The notes below the pieces were generated by a model. That model worked only from the letters and a program-made list of their open reading frames with translations, had not been told where the DNA came from and did not search any database. Source: Halobacteriovorax sp. JY17 (lineage in GTDB: Bacteria; Bdellovibrionota; Bacteriovoracia; Bacteriovoracales; Bacteriovoracaceae). From it: a stretch of DNA of 64,000 nucleotides. The stretch covers positions 1 through 64,000 of the forward strand of contig NZ_NJER01000002.1 in the NCBI RefSeq assembly GCF_002753895.1, read 5' to 3'. This document shows, piece after piece, positions 55,089 through 62,322 of this stretch; within the stretch, counting starts at the first letter, position 1; every line of letters starts with the position of its first letter. The position numbers and the translations under genes are program-made.

Positions 55089-55365
55089 CATGGTAATTTG
55101 GAATTGCTCTAGAAATGACCTAAGTGATTGATATTATTAAAGAATGATCACATGGTAATAAAAGAGCAAAAATTCATTACCATAATTATTCGAATTACAA
55201 TCTAAGCTATTGAAAACAAAAGGTTTTTTCCACAATACTAGTATCTGAGTTACATGAACTACCTGATAAAAGAGTTGGTAATTTGGGGAGCTTTTCTAGC
55301 TCTGGCCATGTATCTTTACCCTATAGCTGGATCTAAGTTTCTGATATCACTGAGAAATTACCATG
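55089..55365. repeat. Repeated CATGGTAAT motif cluster
   Basis: In the 402-base gap between the zinc-finger operon and abiE, the 9-mer CATGGTAAT occurs at 55089-55097 and 55151-55159 and inverted at 55357-55365; a shorter inverted ATTACCAT is at 55176-55183. GGTAATTTGG occurs at 55093 and 55277. Such spaced direct and inverted copies suggest protein-binding sites, for a regulator or integrase arm binding. The rest of the gap holds a small ORF and the abiE operator. Confidence 0.6.
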
Positions 55366-55382
55366 CTCGATTTAAAACTTAA
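55254..55382 (+). CDS. Possible 42-residue membrane peptide
   Basis: An ORF of 42 codons begins MNYLIKELVIWGAFLALAM and ends RNYHARFKT, with one predicted membrane helix (about 5-28) and a basic C-terminus. The repeat element at 55357 lies in its 3' end. No good ribosome site is visible, so it could be a chance frame. If real it would be a small membrane protein, perhaps a toxin or phage-type peptide. Confidence 0.3.
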   Translation: MNYLIKELVIWGAFLALAMYLYPIAGSKFLISLRNYHARFKT

Positions 55383-55383
55383 T

Positions 55384-55416
55384 ATATGCACCCACTTGTT
55401 TAAACTGGGTACATAT
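55384..55416. promoter_or_regulatory. Inverted-repeat operator before abiEi
   Basis: ATATGCACCCA (55384-55394) and TGGGTACATAT (55406-55416) are inverted copies with 10 of 11 matching positions, around an 11-base spacer that contains GTTTAAAC. It lies 14 bases before the abiEi ATG. AbiEi antitoxins are known to repress their own promoter through inverted repeats, so this is the likely operator. Confidence 0.65.
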
Positions 55417-55429
55417 GTTAAAATAAATT

Positions 55430-56026
55430 ATGAACAATAATACGCAATTTCAGAAACTTAAACCACTACTAAAGAAAACAGTCTTTAGAGCAAGTGAGGC
55501 CAGAGAGCTAGGTATAAGCCCGAGCCTGATAAATTATTATATCAAAAAAGGAATGATTGAGCGTGTTGATAGAGGTGTATACAGAAGTTCTAATCAAGAC
55601 CTTGATGTTGATTTTCGTTATGAAGATCTTGTTCTTGTATCAAAAAGTATACCTGATGGTGTGATCTGTCTTATTTCTGCTCTCACCCTTTATGAGCTAA
55701 CAGATGAAATTCCACGTGCTCACTGGATTGCTGTTTCACATAGCTCAAGAGCACCAAGAAGAAGTGGGGCCAGAATAGTTAGAATGAGAAATATCGATCT
55801 AGGTAAAACGGAACTTACTCTTGGAAGTGAAAAGGTTCAAATTTTTGACGTAGAACGTACAATTCTCGATTCTTTTAGATATCTTGGAGTTGAGATAGGA
55901 GTTAAGGCCCTTAAGGCTGCACTGGCCAGAAGTGGAAAAGATAAGCTTGATCTTAAAAAGCTTCAAAAATATGCAAAAGAGCTAAGAGTTAAAATAGCTC
56001 CTTATATTATGGCGGTCACAACATGA
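55430..56026 (+). CDS. abiEi: AbiEi-family antitoxin / autorepressor
   Basis: A 198-residue protein with an N-terminal winged helix (FRASEARELGISPSLINYYI then GMIERVDRGVYR, about 20-55) and the AbiEi C-terminal domain (VICLISALTLYELTDEIP, about 75-92; DVERTILDSFRY, about 143-154). It is the antitoxin of a type IV AbiE system and probably represses the operon. The toxin gene overlaps by four bases (ATGA). Confidence in the family is high; the symbol follows the AbiE naming. Confidence 0.88.
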   Translation: MNNNTQFQKLKPLLKKTVFRASEARELGISPSLINYYIKKGMIERVDRGVYRSSNQDLDVDFRYEDLVLVSKSIPDGVICLISALTLYELTDEIPRAHWIAVSHSSRAPRRSGARIVRMRNIDLGKTELTLGSEKVQIFDVERTILDSFRYLGVEIGVKALKAALARSGKDKLDLKKLQKYAKELRVKIAPYIMAVTT

Positions 56027-56877
56027 ATGAGCAGGCACTTAAAGAGAGAATTAAAAGCATTGCTAAGGATGAAGGTAAAGACTTTGGTGAAGTGTGGCGT
56101 TCTTTAGTGCTAGAAAGGTTTCTTGCAAGAATTTCAGGCTCTGAATATAGGGATCAATTTATATTTAAAGGTGGTCTACTTCTTTCCCATTATATTGATA
56201 TTGGTAGAGAAACAAAGGATGTAGATTTTCTTGCAAATAAAATTAATGCTGATGTCCCAAATATAGAAAAATCATTTATTGAAATTTGTAGTGTACAAAT
56301 TGAAGATGGATTTAGTTTTAAGTTTGCTGAAGTTGTCCCTCTTGAACAACCTCATATGAATTATCCTGGATATAGATTAAATATTGATCTGACATTCGGT
56401 CAAAAGATGAAGGATAAGATCCAAGTAGATATTGGAGTTGGAGATCTTGTTGATCCAAAGCTTGAGTCATTAGAATTGTATGAATACAAAGGAAAGCCAA
56501 TCTTTGAGGGAGCAATAACACTTCAAATATATCCAGTTGAGACAATTTTTGCAGAGAAGCTTGAAACTGTAGTATCAAAAGGAGCTGCTAACAGCAGAAT
56601 GAAGGATTTTCATGATCTTCTTTTGCTCAGCAGAGAGAATAGTCTTCTAGATATAGCCAAACTACAAAACAGTATTGATACTACTTTTACAACACGTAAT
56701 ACGAATAAAGAGCTTCCTGTGTCCTTTGAGGAAGATGAATTTGCAGCAATGCAGACGCTTTGGGCAGCTCACTTAAGAAAGCTTGGAAAGGTAGCAAGCC
56801 AATTATCAATACCTGCTACCTTAGAGTCAGTCGTAACAGAAATTAATGACTGGCTTGCAGATAAGAAAATTTCTTAA
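56023..56877 (+). CDS. abiEii: AbiEii-family nucleotidyltransferase toxin
   Basis: A 284-residue nucleotidyltransferase-like toxin. Motifs are FKGGLLLSHY (about 48-57), the metal-binding TKDVDFL (Asp66, Asp68), the conserved AEKLETV (177-183) and RMKDFHDLLLL (192-202). Members transfer nucleotides to tRNA 3' ends or similar targets and stop growth on phage infection. It forms a translationally coupled pair with AbiEi. Its TAA stop shares TTAA with the convergent recombinase gene. Confidence 0.9.
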   Translation: MNEQALKERIKSIAKDEGKDFGEVWRSLVLERFLARISGSEYRDQFIFKGGLLLSHYIDIGRETKDVDFLANKINADVPNIEKSFIEICSVQIEDGFSFKFAEVVPLEQPHMNYPGYRLNIDLTFGQKMKDKIQVDIGVGDLVDPKLESLELYEYKGKPIFEGAITLQIYPVETIFAEKLETVVSKGAANSRMKDFHDLLLLSRENSLLDIAKLQNSIDTTFTTRNTNKELPVSFEEDEFAAMQTLWAAHLRKLGKVASQLSIPATLESVVTEINDWLADKKIS

Positions 56878-58904
56878 CTTACAAGAGATAAACTTTTATC
56901 TCCTACTTTAACAAGTTTCTCTTGAGCTTCAATAAGCATTTTTTCAAGCTCTTTATTTTTAATAAGAAGATCGTGATAATCAATTTCATCAACCTGTATC
57001 TTCCTTCTTTCCCCTTCTGGCATAGATAAAATTCCTGCATGTTGAAGACGAGCAACATAATGCTCAAATGCAGCTTCAATTTCATTGGCAGCATAAGAGG
57101 TTCTACTAACTTCTGGTGTATGCATGGCCAGGGTTGCAGCATTATCAAAGTCTGCGATGTCACGCTTTCTATCGAGAACTGATGTAATAATTTTTCTTAC
57201 AGCATGTGGGCCAAACCCTGTAGAGCTATTTGAATAGAGAGTCATTAAACCTTTAAAGGCGTAGGATAAGGACCTTGACTGTACACCATTAACTGATTCA
57301 GGAGTTTTTCTTCCAGAAGGATTTGAAAGGAAAACCTTATTACTTTCTTTGGCACCATAAAGATGTGGTCGATGGATGTTTTTGTACTCTGTTATTTGTG
57401 CAGCAACATCCTTTGGTATCGTTAATGTAACATAAGGAGACTTCAGAACTTCAGGACGCTTAAGTTCATCTCTAAATATTCTAAACTTTAACTCACCATC
57501 TTTTTCAAATATATGCTTACCAAATTCCATAGTGGCATAATGATCGATTCTTAATTCAAATAAAAAGATTAACATAGAAAGTAGAGAGTCTCTTTTCTTA
57601 TTGGCAGTGGTTACAGGTCCTAGTCCTTTTAAAGATGCATCTAACTTGACCCAGTCTAAGATATCTTTTATTTGAGGCATAATATTGGTTTCAACAATAT
57701 TTTCAATGGATTTAAATGTATCAACATCAGATCTAAAGTTAGAAGACTCAACTGTTTCATCAAGATATTCATGAGTGTTTTCACATATTTGATCCCACAG
57801 GTCATTCCAATCTGATGGTTCACAAGATCTGTATGGATAAATATATTGTCCATTTTGAATGAAGAAATATTCTTGTCCTAGCTTAGTATGTTGCCTTATA
57901 TAACCATACTTTTTACGACAAAATACTTTAAACTGATCTAAGATTCTTTTAACTCCTGTCGTAAGACATTCTTTTCGATCCATTCTGAACTTCACATATT
58001 TTCCAATAAACTGAGGATTCATTAGTAACGATAAAGATAGTTTTTCAACTGGGATTCCTAGTCCTCGTTGAAGGGGATTTTTATTATTTGGTGACAAAGA
58101 AAGAAAACCAAGAAATTGCTCAAGATCCTTAATAACCATCTTTGCTTTCCCGCTTTCATTTTTATGTGCTTTGGTTTTCCAAAATTGTTTCTTTGCTCTT
58201 TTGAATTTAGGGTGTACCAGTTGTGGAAAATCAGATGTAAAAAAAGCAATCATGGTTGCGATATCATCTTGTAACTTTTGTGGCATTTCATTTAATGAAA
58301 TTTTGTATGGAATGGTACTTAATTCTTGGTTTTTAACACCATGAGGAGTTCTCTCCCTTTCAGCAATTAGCTTTCCTTTTTGCCCATGTACGACTCGACC
58401 AAGTTTACTTTTGAGAATGCCTCTAGGAACTTCAAGAATATCTTCAATTTTGCCAATAACCCGAAGATGTTTATAAGAAGGTAGGTTTTTACCAGACATC
58501 CACTCTGTAACAGTTTGTGGCCTTAGGTTTAGTTGTTGAGCTAGTTTTCTTCCACTAATTTTTTTGATCTTCATGATATGTGAAAGAGAATCTCCAAATT
58601 GCAGTTTTACAATATCATGATTACAACTGAGCTTAATGCCAAAATCTCTAATCTTTCTTAGTTTGGACTTTATTCCTGGAGTTGTAGAACCACTGTACTT
58701 TCCTTCTAGAGATTCAAAGTACATACCAAGTTTTTCAATGTCATAGAGTTCTTCACCCACTGGTGATGCTTGAGATAGCCCATAATAATCCAGATACTGA
58801 TTAAGAATCGAAGAGTATACAGGGCCCAAAGCATCTCTTTTGTCTTCTGTGATCTCTTTTGAAACAAACTCGTTTAAAAGTGTTGAGTAATAAATTCTAA
58901 GCAT
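56874..58904 (-). CDS. Large XRE-HTH / tyrosine-recombinase-like fusion
   Basis: A 676-residue protein. Residues about 105-158 form an XRE helix-turn-helix (ISGRKLAQQLNLRPQTVTEW, LPSYKHLRVIGKIEDIL). The C-terminal part has a tyrosine-recombinase arrangement: Arg452 (IFLFELRIDHYATMEF), His567 and Arg570 (FGPHAVRKIITS), His595 (LAMHTPEVS) and Tyr604 (RTSYA). A predicted coiled coil ends it (about 645-665). Middle segments are not recognised. Such an XRE-recombinase fusion is unusual. GGAGATTATT precedes the ATG. It may move or regulate this module. Confidence 0.72.
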   Translation of the reverse strand: MLRIYYSTLLNEFVSKEITEDKRDALGPVYSSILNQYLDYYGLSQASPVGEELYDIEKLGMYFESLEGKYSGSTTPGIKSKLRKIRDFGIKLSCNHDIVKLQFGDSLSHIMKIKKISGRKLAQQLNLRPQTVTEWMSGKNLPSYKHLRVIGKIEDILEVPRGILKSKLGRVVHGQKGKLIAERERTPHGVKNQELSTIPYKISLNEMPQKLQDDIATMIAFFTSDFPQLVHPKFKRAKKQFWKTKAHKNESGKAKMVIKDLEQFLGFLSLSPNNKNPLQRGLGIPVEKLSLSLLMNPQFIGKYVKFRMDRKECLTTGVKRILDQFKVFCRKKYGYIRQHTKLGQEYFFIQNGQYIYPYRSCEPSDWNDLWDQICENTHEYLDETVESSNFRSDVDTFKSIENIVETNIMPQIKDILDWVKLDASLKGLGPVTTANKKRDSLLSMLIFLFELRIDHYATMEFGKHIFEKDGELKFRIFRDELKRPEVLKSPYVTLTIPKDVAAQITEYKNIHRPHLYGAKESNKVFLSNPSGRKTPESVNGVQSRSLSYAFKGLMTLYSNSSTGFGPHAVRKIITSVLDRKRDIADFDNAATLAMHTPEVSRTSYAANEIEAAFEHYVARLQHAGILSMPEGERRKIQVDEIDYHDLLIKNKELEKMLIEAQEKLVKVGDKSLSLVS

Positions 58905-58919
58905 AATAATCTCCTTTGA

Positions 58920-58941
58920 TACTAATTCCCTCGTATTAGTA
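58920..58941. promoter_or_regulatory. Short inverted repeat before the recombinase gene
   Basis: TACTAAT (58920-58926) and ATTAGTA (58935-58941) form a perfect 7-bp inverted repeat with an 8-base loop, located between the propeller gene's stop and the recombinase ribosome site. It could be an operator or RNA hairpin. Confidence 0.45.
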
Positions 58942-58946
58942 GATTA

Positions 58947-59876
58947 TCAATCCATGATGAACTTCAGTGATTGCTTCCTAAAGTCATAAATGCTTAAAAC
59001 ATTGTCGTAGACGCAGATTACGTGGTATTTGAGCACTTTTACGATGTTTGGATTATCTAGCTTAGTTTGAAACTTATAGCTCTCCTTTGTATCATAATTA
59101 ACCATTTTAAGTTGAGTTGGGTTAAGAAAAGCAATCCAGCTACCTCTTTTAGCAATCGCCCCATGAGTTGCTTCTTCATTTCTAAAAAAGCAAAGTTTCT
59201 CCATGTACCTAGAAGGTTCAAGATCAGCTTTTACTCTTCCTGTCATGTTATCGATTAAAAACCTCTTTGACTCAGCCAGTAATTGAGAATAGTTTAACTC
59301 CCTACCTTCACTTTCTTCAGAATAGTTCTGAATATTAATTAATTCCTGCCCCTCAACTTTTAAAAGAGAAAGTCCTGATTTTGAGCAACAGGCTAGAAAT
59401 ACATGGCCATCATGTTTAAATGCAACTGAGCTAATAATTGGGGTCTTTGGCCCATAGAAACCAGTTGCTAGAATATTTAACTCTGGCAGTGAACGATACT
59501 CAAAGAAAGATTGATTCGTTTGCTGATCAAAGTAAGAAATAACCAAAGCAGACCTATCCTCTAGTGGGGCAACGGAGGTGGCCACATGATCTAGTGAGAA
59601 TGATTGTGCAATTTGAAGCTGTGGATTGATAACATAGATATGCTTATCAGTTGTTGTAAACCAGAACTCTTCTTCATACTCTACAAAGCTTAAGATTTCA
59701 GTGCTTGGGAGAAGCAAGACAGAATTAAGAATATTTCCATCAAGGTCTATAGTAATGGCCATAGCATTATTTGATATTAATATAGTATTACCATTAGGGC
59801 TTTCTATAATTCCCTTGATTTGCTTAACAGGTACATCGATATTTTTAATAGTTGGGTCTTGGCATTGATCAAACAT
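58947..59876 (-). CDS. Beta-propeller-like cytoplasmic protein
   Basis: A 309-residue protein without signal peptide. Repeated short beta-strand units (GNTILISNNAMAITIDLDG, FWFTTTDKHIYVINPQ, GSWIAFLNPTQLKMVNYDT, YHVICVYDNVLSIYDF) suggest a WD40/PQQ-like propeller. No enzymatic motif is seen; it is probably a protein-binding platform. It lies between the GIY-YIG gene and the recombinase gene on the same strand with short gaps, so the three likely form one operon. Confidence 0.6.
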   Translation of the reverse strand: MFDQCQDPTIKNIDVPVKQIKGIIESPNGNTILISNNAMAITIDLDGNILNSVLLLPSTEILSFVEYEEEFWFTTTDKHIYVINPQLQIAQSFSLDHVATSVAPLEDRSALVISYFDQQTNQSFFEYRSLPELNILATGFYGPKTPIISSVAFKHDGHVFLACCSKSGLSLLKVEGQELINIQNYSEESEGRELNYSQLLAESKRFLIDNMTGRVKADLEPSRYMEKLCFFRNEEATHGAIAKRGSWIAFLNPTQLKMVNYDTKESYKFQTKLDNPNIVKVLKYHVICVYDNVLSIYDFRKQSLKFIMD

Positions 59877-59900
59877 AATATTCTCCTATTTATTAATAAA

Positions 59901-60452
59901 TTATTTTAGATTTTCACAAAACTCTTGGATTTTATTTAAAAACTCATTAACGTTCTCAACATTAAAGAGTTCGGTGTTACCGATTCTTTTGCAGAACTTT
60001 CCATTGATGTATTTTAAAAGGACTTGTTCTTCAGAAATACCAAGCTCCATTGTCATGACGATGGCAGCCTCAGGGTTACTCACTCTATAATCTTTTTCTC
60101 TTTTTTTTGGAGACCTTGAAGTGTAACCAATCTTGAAGCGTTTCTGTTTTTGACCATTGATTACAGTAAAGCCATTTGGACAAAGGTCGACGACATAGAC
60201 ACAATCTTTGCCATCCATTGGATCATCATTATTTTCAAAATTAGGGTCACTTTCAATTTTCTCCTTCAAGTAATCATACTGTTCTTGGCTTAAAACCTTG
60301 GCTGGGGAGCCTTTTGAAACGCCGTTTGGAAGCTCAGACATCGTTTTGATTCTAAACTTTTTATAGAAAGCATTATTCCTAATGTATTTATAAATATTTC
60401 TTCTCGAAACTCCTGTTTCTCGTTCGAGATCAGAAATAAATAGTTTTTTCAT
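59901..60452 (-). CDS. HTH plus GIY-YIG (T5orf172/MUG113-like) nuclease
   Basis: A 183-residue protein. The N-terminal part resembles a MerR-like HTH (ISDLERETGVSRRNIYKYI, about 6-24). The C-terminal part has the GIY-YIG layout: VYVV (85-88), FKIGYTSRSPKKREKDY with KIGYT (107-111) and Arg118, and an acidic residue in GNTELFNV (Glu161). Members are DNA-cutting or DNA-binding proteins of phages and islands. It is upstream of the propeller gene. Confidence 0.78.
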   Translation of the reverse strand: MKKLFISDLERETGVSRRNIYKYIRNNAFYKKFRIKTMSELPNGVSKGSPAKVLSQEQYDYLKEKIESDPNFENNDDPMDGKDCVYVVDLCPNGFTVINGQKQKRFKIGYTSRSPKKREKDYRVSNPEAAIVMTMELGISEEQVLLKYINGKFCKRIGNTELFNVENVNEFLNKIQEFCENLK

Positions 60453-60550
60453 TTTTACCTCGTATGAAAAAAGTTAAAGTTGTCCACTTACTCATAAACA
60501 GAGCATTGTGTCGGTCATAAATTGTTAATAAGTGAGAAATTTATCTAGAT

Positions 60551-61930
60551 CTATTCATGGCAAACCTCCCGCAGAGCTTCCACGATTGCATACATCGCAT
60601 ACGTGTCCATTTTGCAGTATTGCAGAAGCGAGTTATAGATTTCTCGTTTCTTCCTTGAGGTTGTTTTATCATCAATCATTTGAAGATAACTTATAAAAGC
60701 ATCAGCCCCATTTGATATATTAAGATCTTGATAGCTTAATGCTGGAACAAGAACAGGAAGTACTTTTTTAATACTTGTACTGCCATTAAATTTAGATGAA
60801 AGGTAGTGGCCCTTTGTAAAAATAGTTTCAAGATCCCATAAGCGACTTATAAGACCATTCATCTTGATTGAATATTCAGGATATCTATCAGAGATTTCTT
60901 TTAGTCGCCCTTTTTCATAACTGGCATGATAAACAACAATAGATCCCTGTTCGTTTATCTTTTGATCTAGAAACTGAGCAAGGCCACGGCGAGGATCTGT
61001 ATCTTGATCGTGCAAAAACTCAATATGCTTAAGTTTAGCTCCTGCTGATTCCTCAATATGAATTGATACTTGAAAAGTTATCTGTTCATAAGGAGAAGAA
61101 CCCTTATATCTAGGAATTAAGATTGGAGCTGCTTCAAAATCCAAATAATATATGGGATATCTCAAAGTATTCAAAGTAGCATTAATGCTATCCCTGTTAA
61201 TAATATCACCACTACCAGATGCCTTTACTTGAAGCTCTTGATAGCCTGAAAGCTTAGTAGAAGACGGAATATCTTTTAGATGATTAACACCATCGTTTAA
61301 GAGTTCATCAATCTTCTTCCCACCCCTTCTAAGATGGAATATTGAATAATCCAATAGTTCTGGAGAACAGCTTTCAATAAATTGGCATGATAAACAGTGA
61401 CGGCCAACTTCCCTTTCAGGAGACCTCTTCGCATTAGCTGTCTTTCTAGCAATTTTTATAAGATCTTCAACTTCTGGATGGATTTCATCTACCAAAGCAG
61501 TCACGTCCTCAAATCGAACTAAGCGATTAATATCAAGGCTAGAAGCTAATGAATAAGTGTTATCAACAAAGGCCAACTTGTATACACCAGGATCATTGCC
61601 CGTCTCTTTTAGAATACATGCTTGTATTGCAATATCTAAAATGTCTTCGTTTCTAACGCTTGTGGATGACTTTACTTCAATTAGTGAATCATCAGTTAAT
61701 ATATCTGTACGAACAAGTACGCCATTACTAGTAAATGTCGCTTGGAGATTCGCATTAGGAAAAAGCGAAATAACAATATCCTCAAATTTATAACCCTCAC
61801 TAGCTAAATATGACAGAAATGGATCATCCTTAAGATTTTTTAACTCTGGATTATTAAGCTCTAGATATAAACCCTTTTGGCAGTCTATATAAGATTTAAT
61901 CAATGTTTTGGTTATAAGTTTCTTTGTCAT
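60551..61930 (-). CDS. Cas4/RecB-like plus DUF2779 nuclease fusion
   Basis: A 459-residue protein with two nuclease-like modules. N-terminal: a RecB/Cas4-type PD-(D/E)XK core (Asp76, then IEVKSS with Glu85 and Lys87) and a cysteine cluster Cys17 with HCLSCQFIESC (Cys179, Cys182, Cys188), suited to an Fe-S cluster. C-terminal: DUF2779, an exonuclease-like DEDD fold, with YYLDFEA (Asp264, Glu266), VVYHASYEKGRL, WDLETIF (Asp366) and YCKMDTYAMY (Asp442). It should degrade DNA. There is no CRISPR array in the window. Divergent from the restriction genes. Confidence 0.8.
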   Translation of the reverse strand: MTKKLITKTLIKSYIDCQKGLYLELNNPELKNLKDDPFLSYLASEGYKFEDIVISLFPNANLQATFTSNGVLVRTDILTDDSLIEVKSSTSVRNEDILDIAIQACILKETGNDPGVYKLAFVDNTYSLASSLDINRLVRFEDVTALVDEIHPEVEDLIKIARKTANAKRSPEREVGRHCLSCQFIESCSPELLDYSIFHLRRGGKKIDELLNDGVNHLKDIPSSTKLSGYQELQVKASGSGDIINRDSINATLNTLRYPIYYLDFEAAPILIPRYKGSSPYEQITFQVSIHIEESAGAKLKHIEFLHDQDTDPRRGLAQFLDQKINEQGSIVVYHASYEKGRLKEISDRYPEYSIKMNGLISRLWDLETIFTKGHYLSSKFNGSTSIKKVLPVLVPALSYQDLNISNGADAFISYLQMIDDKTTSRKKREIYNSLLQYCKMDTYAMYAIVEALREVCHE

Positions 61931-62068
61931 AGAGAGATTATATCACGTAGCGTTATTTTGTGCAATGATTTATTGTTTAACAATAAAAAATTAACAATAT
62001 TAAATTAGACAATATTTGATATAATAATATATCATTAAATAAGTTATTGAAAACACAAGCTGAGTTTT
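61931..62068. promoter_or_regulatory. Divergent promoter region, DUF2779 / restriction genes
   Basis: A 138-base, very AT-rich gap. It has the palindrome ATTGTTTAACAAT near 61971 and a TATAAT (62020-62025) 43 bases before the next ATG. No matching -35 is convincing. Confidence 0.35.
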
Positions 62069-62314
62069 ATGACAATCGAATTAGAAAAAAAGAAAGATTC
62101 CAATGATTATCCTCTCGTAGCCTTTAGGGTTAGCCAAGAGGAAAAAGATGAAATCATGCAACAACTAGAGGAACTAGTTGAAATCATTAATATGAATAAA
62201 AGTGAAGATGAGAAAGCAATAAGGAAGAACAAGATATTTGTAGAGGCCATGAGGCGTGGAATCGCAGATATCAAAAAAGGTTATTCAAAATTAAAACAAA
62301 AGAAAAATAAATAG
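62069..62314 (+). CDS. Small charged protein preceding hsdR
   Basis: An 81-residue highly charged protein (MTIELEKKKDSNDYPLVAFR, then VSQEEKDEIMQQLEELVE) with a strand-helix start, like a ribbon-helix-helix regulator, and a basic tail. It ends 8 bases before hsdR and shares its direction, so it may control or accompany the restriction system. The family is not certain. Confidence 0.6.
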   Translation: MTIELEKKKDSNDYPLVAFRVSQEEKDEIMQQLEELVEIINMNKSEDEKAIRKNKIFVEAMRRGIADIKKGYSKLKQKKNK

Positions 62315-62322
62315 GAAAAAGA

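Noticed and set aside
60551-61930. CRISPR-associated Cas4
   Set aside because: The window contains no CRISPR array or other cas gene, and the DUF2779 half is not part of Cas4. It is described as a Cas4-like fusion only.
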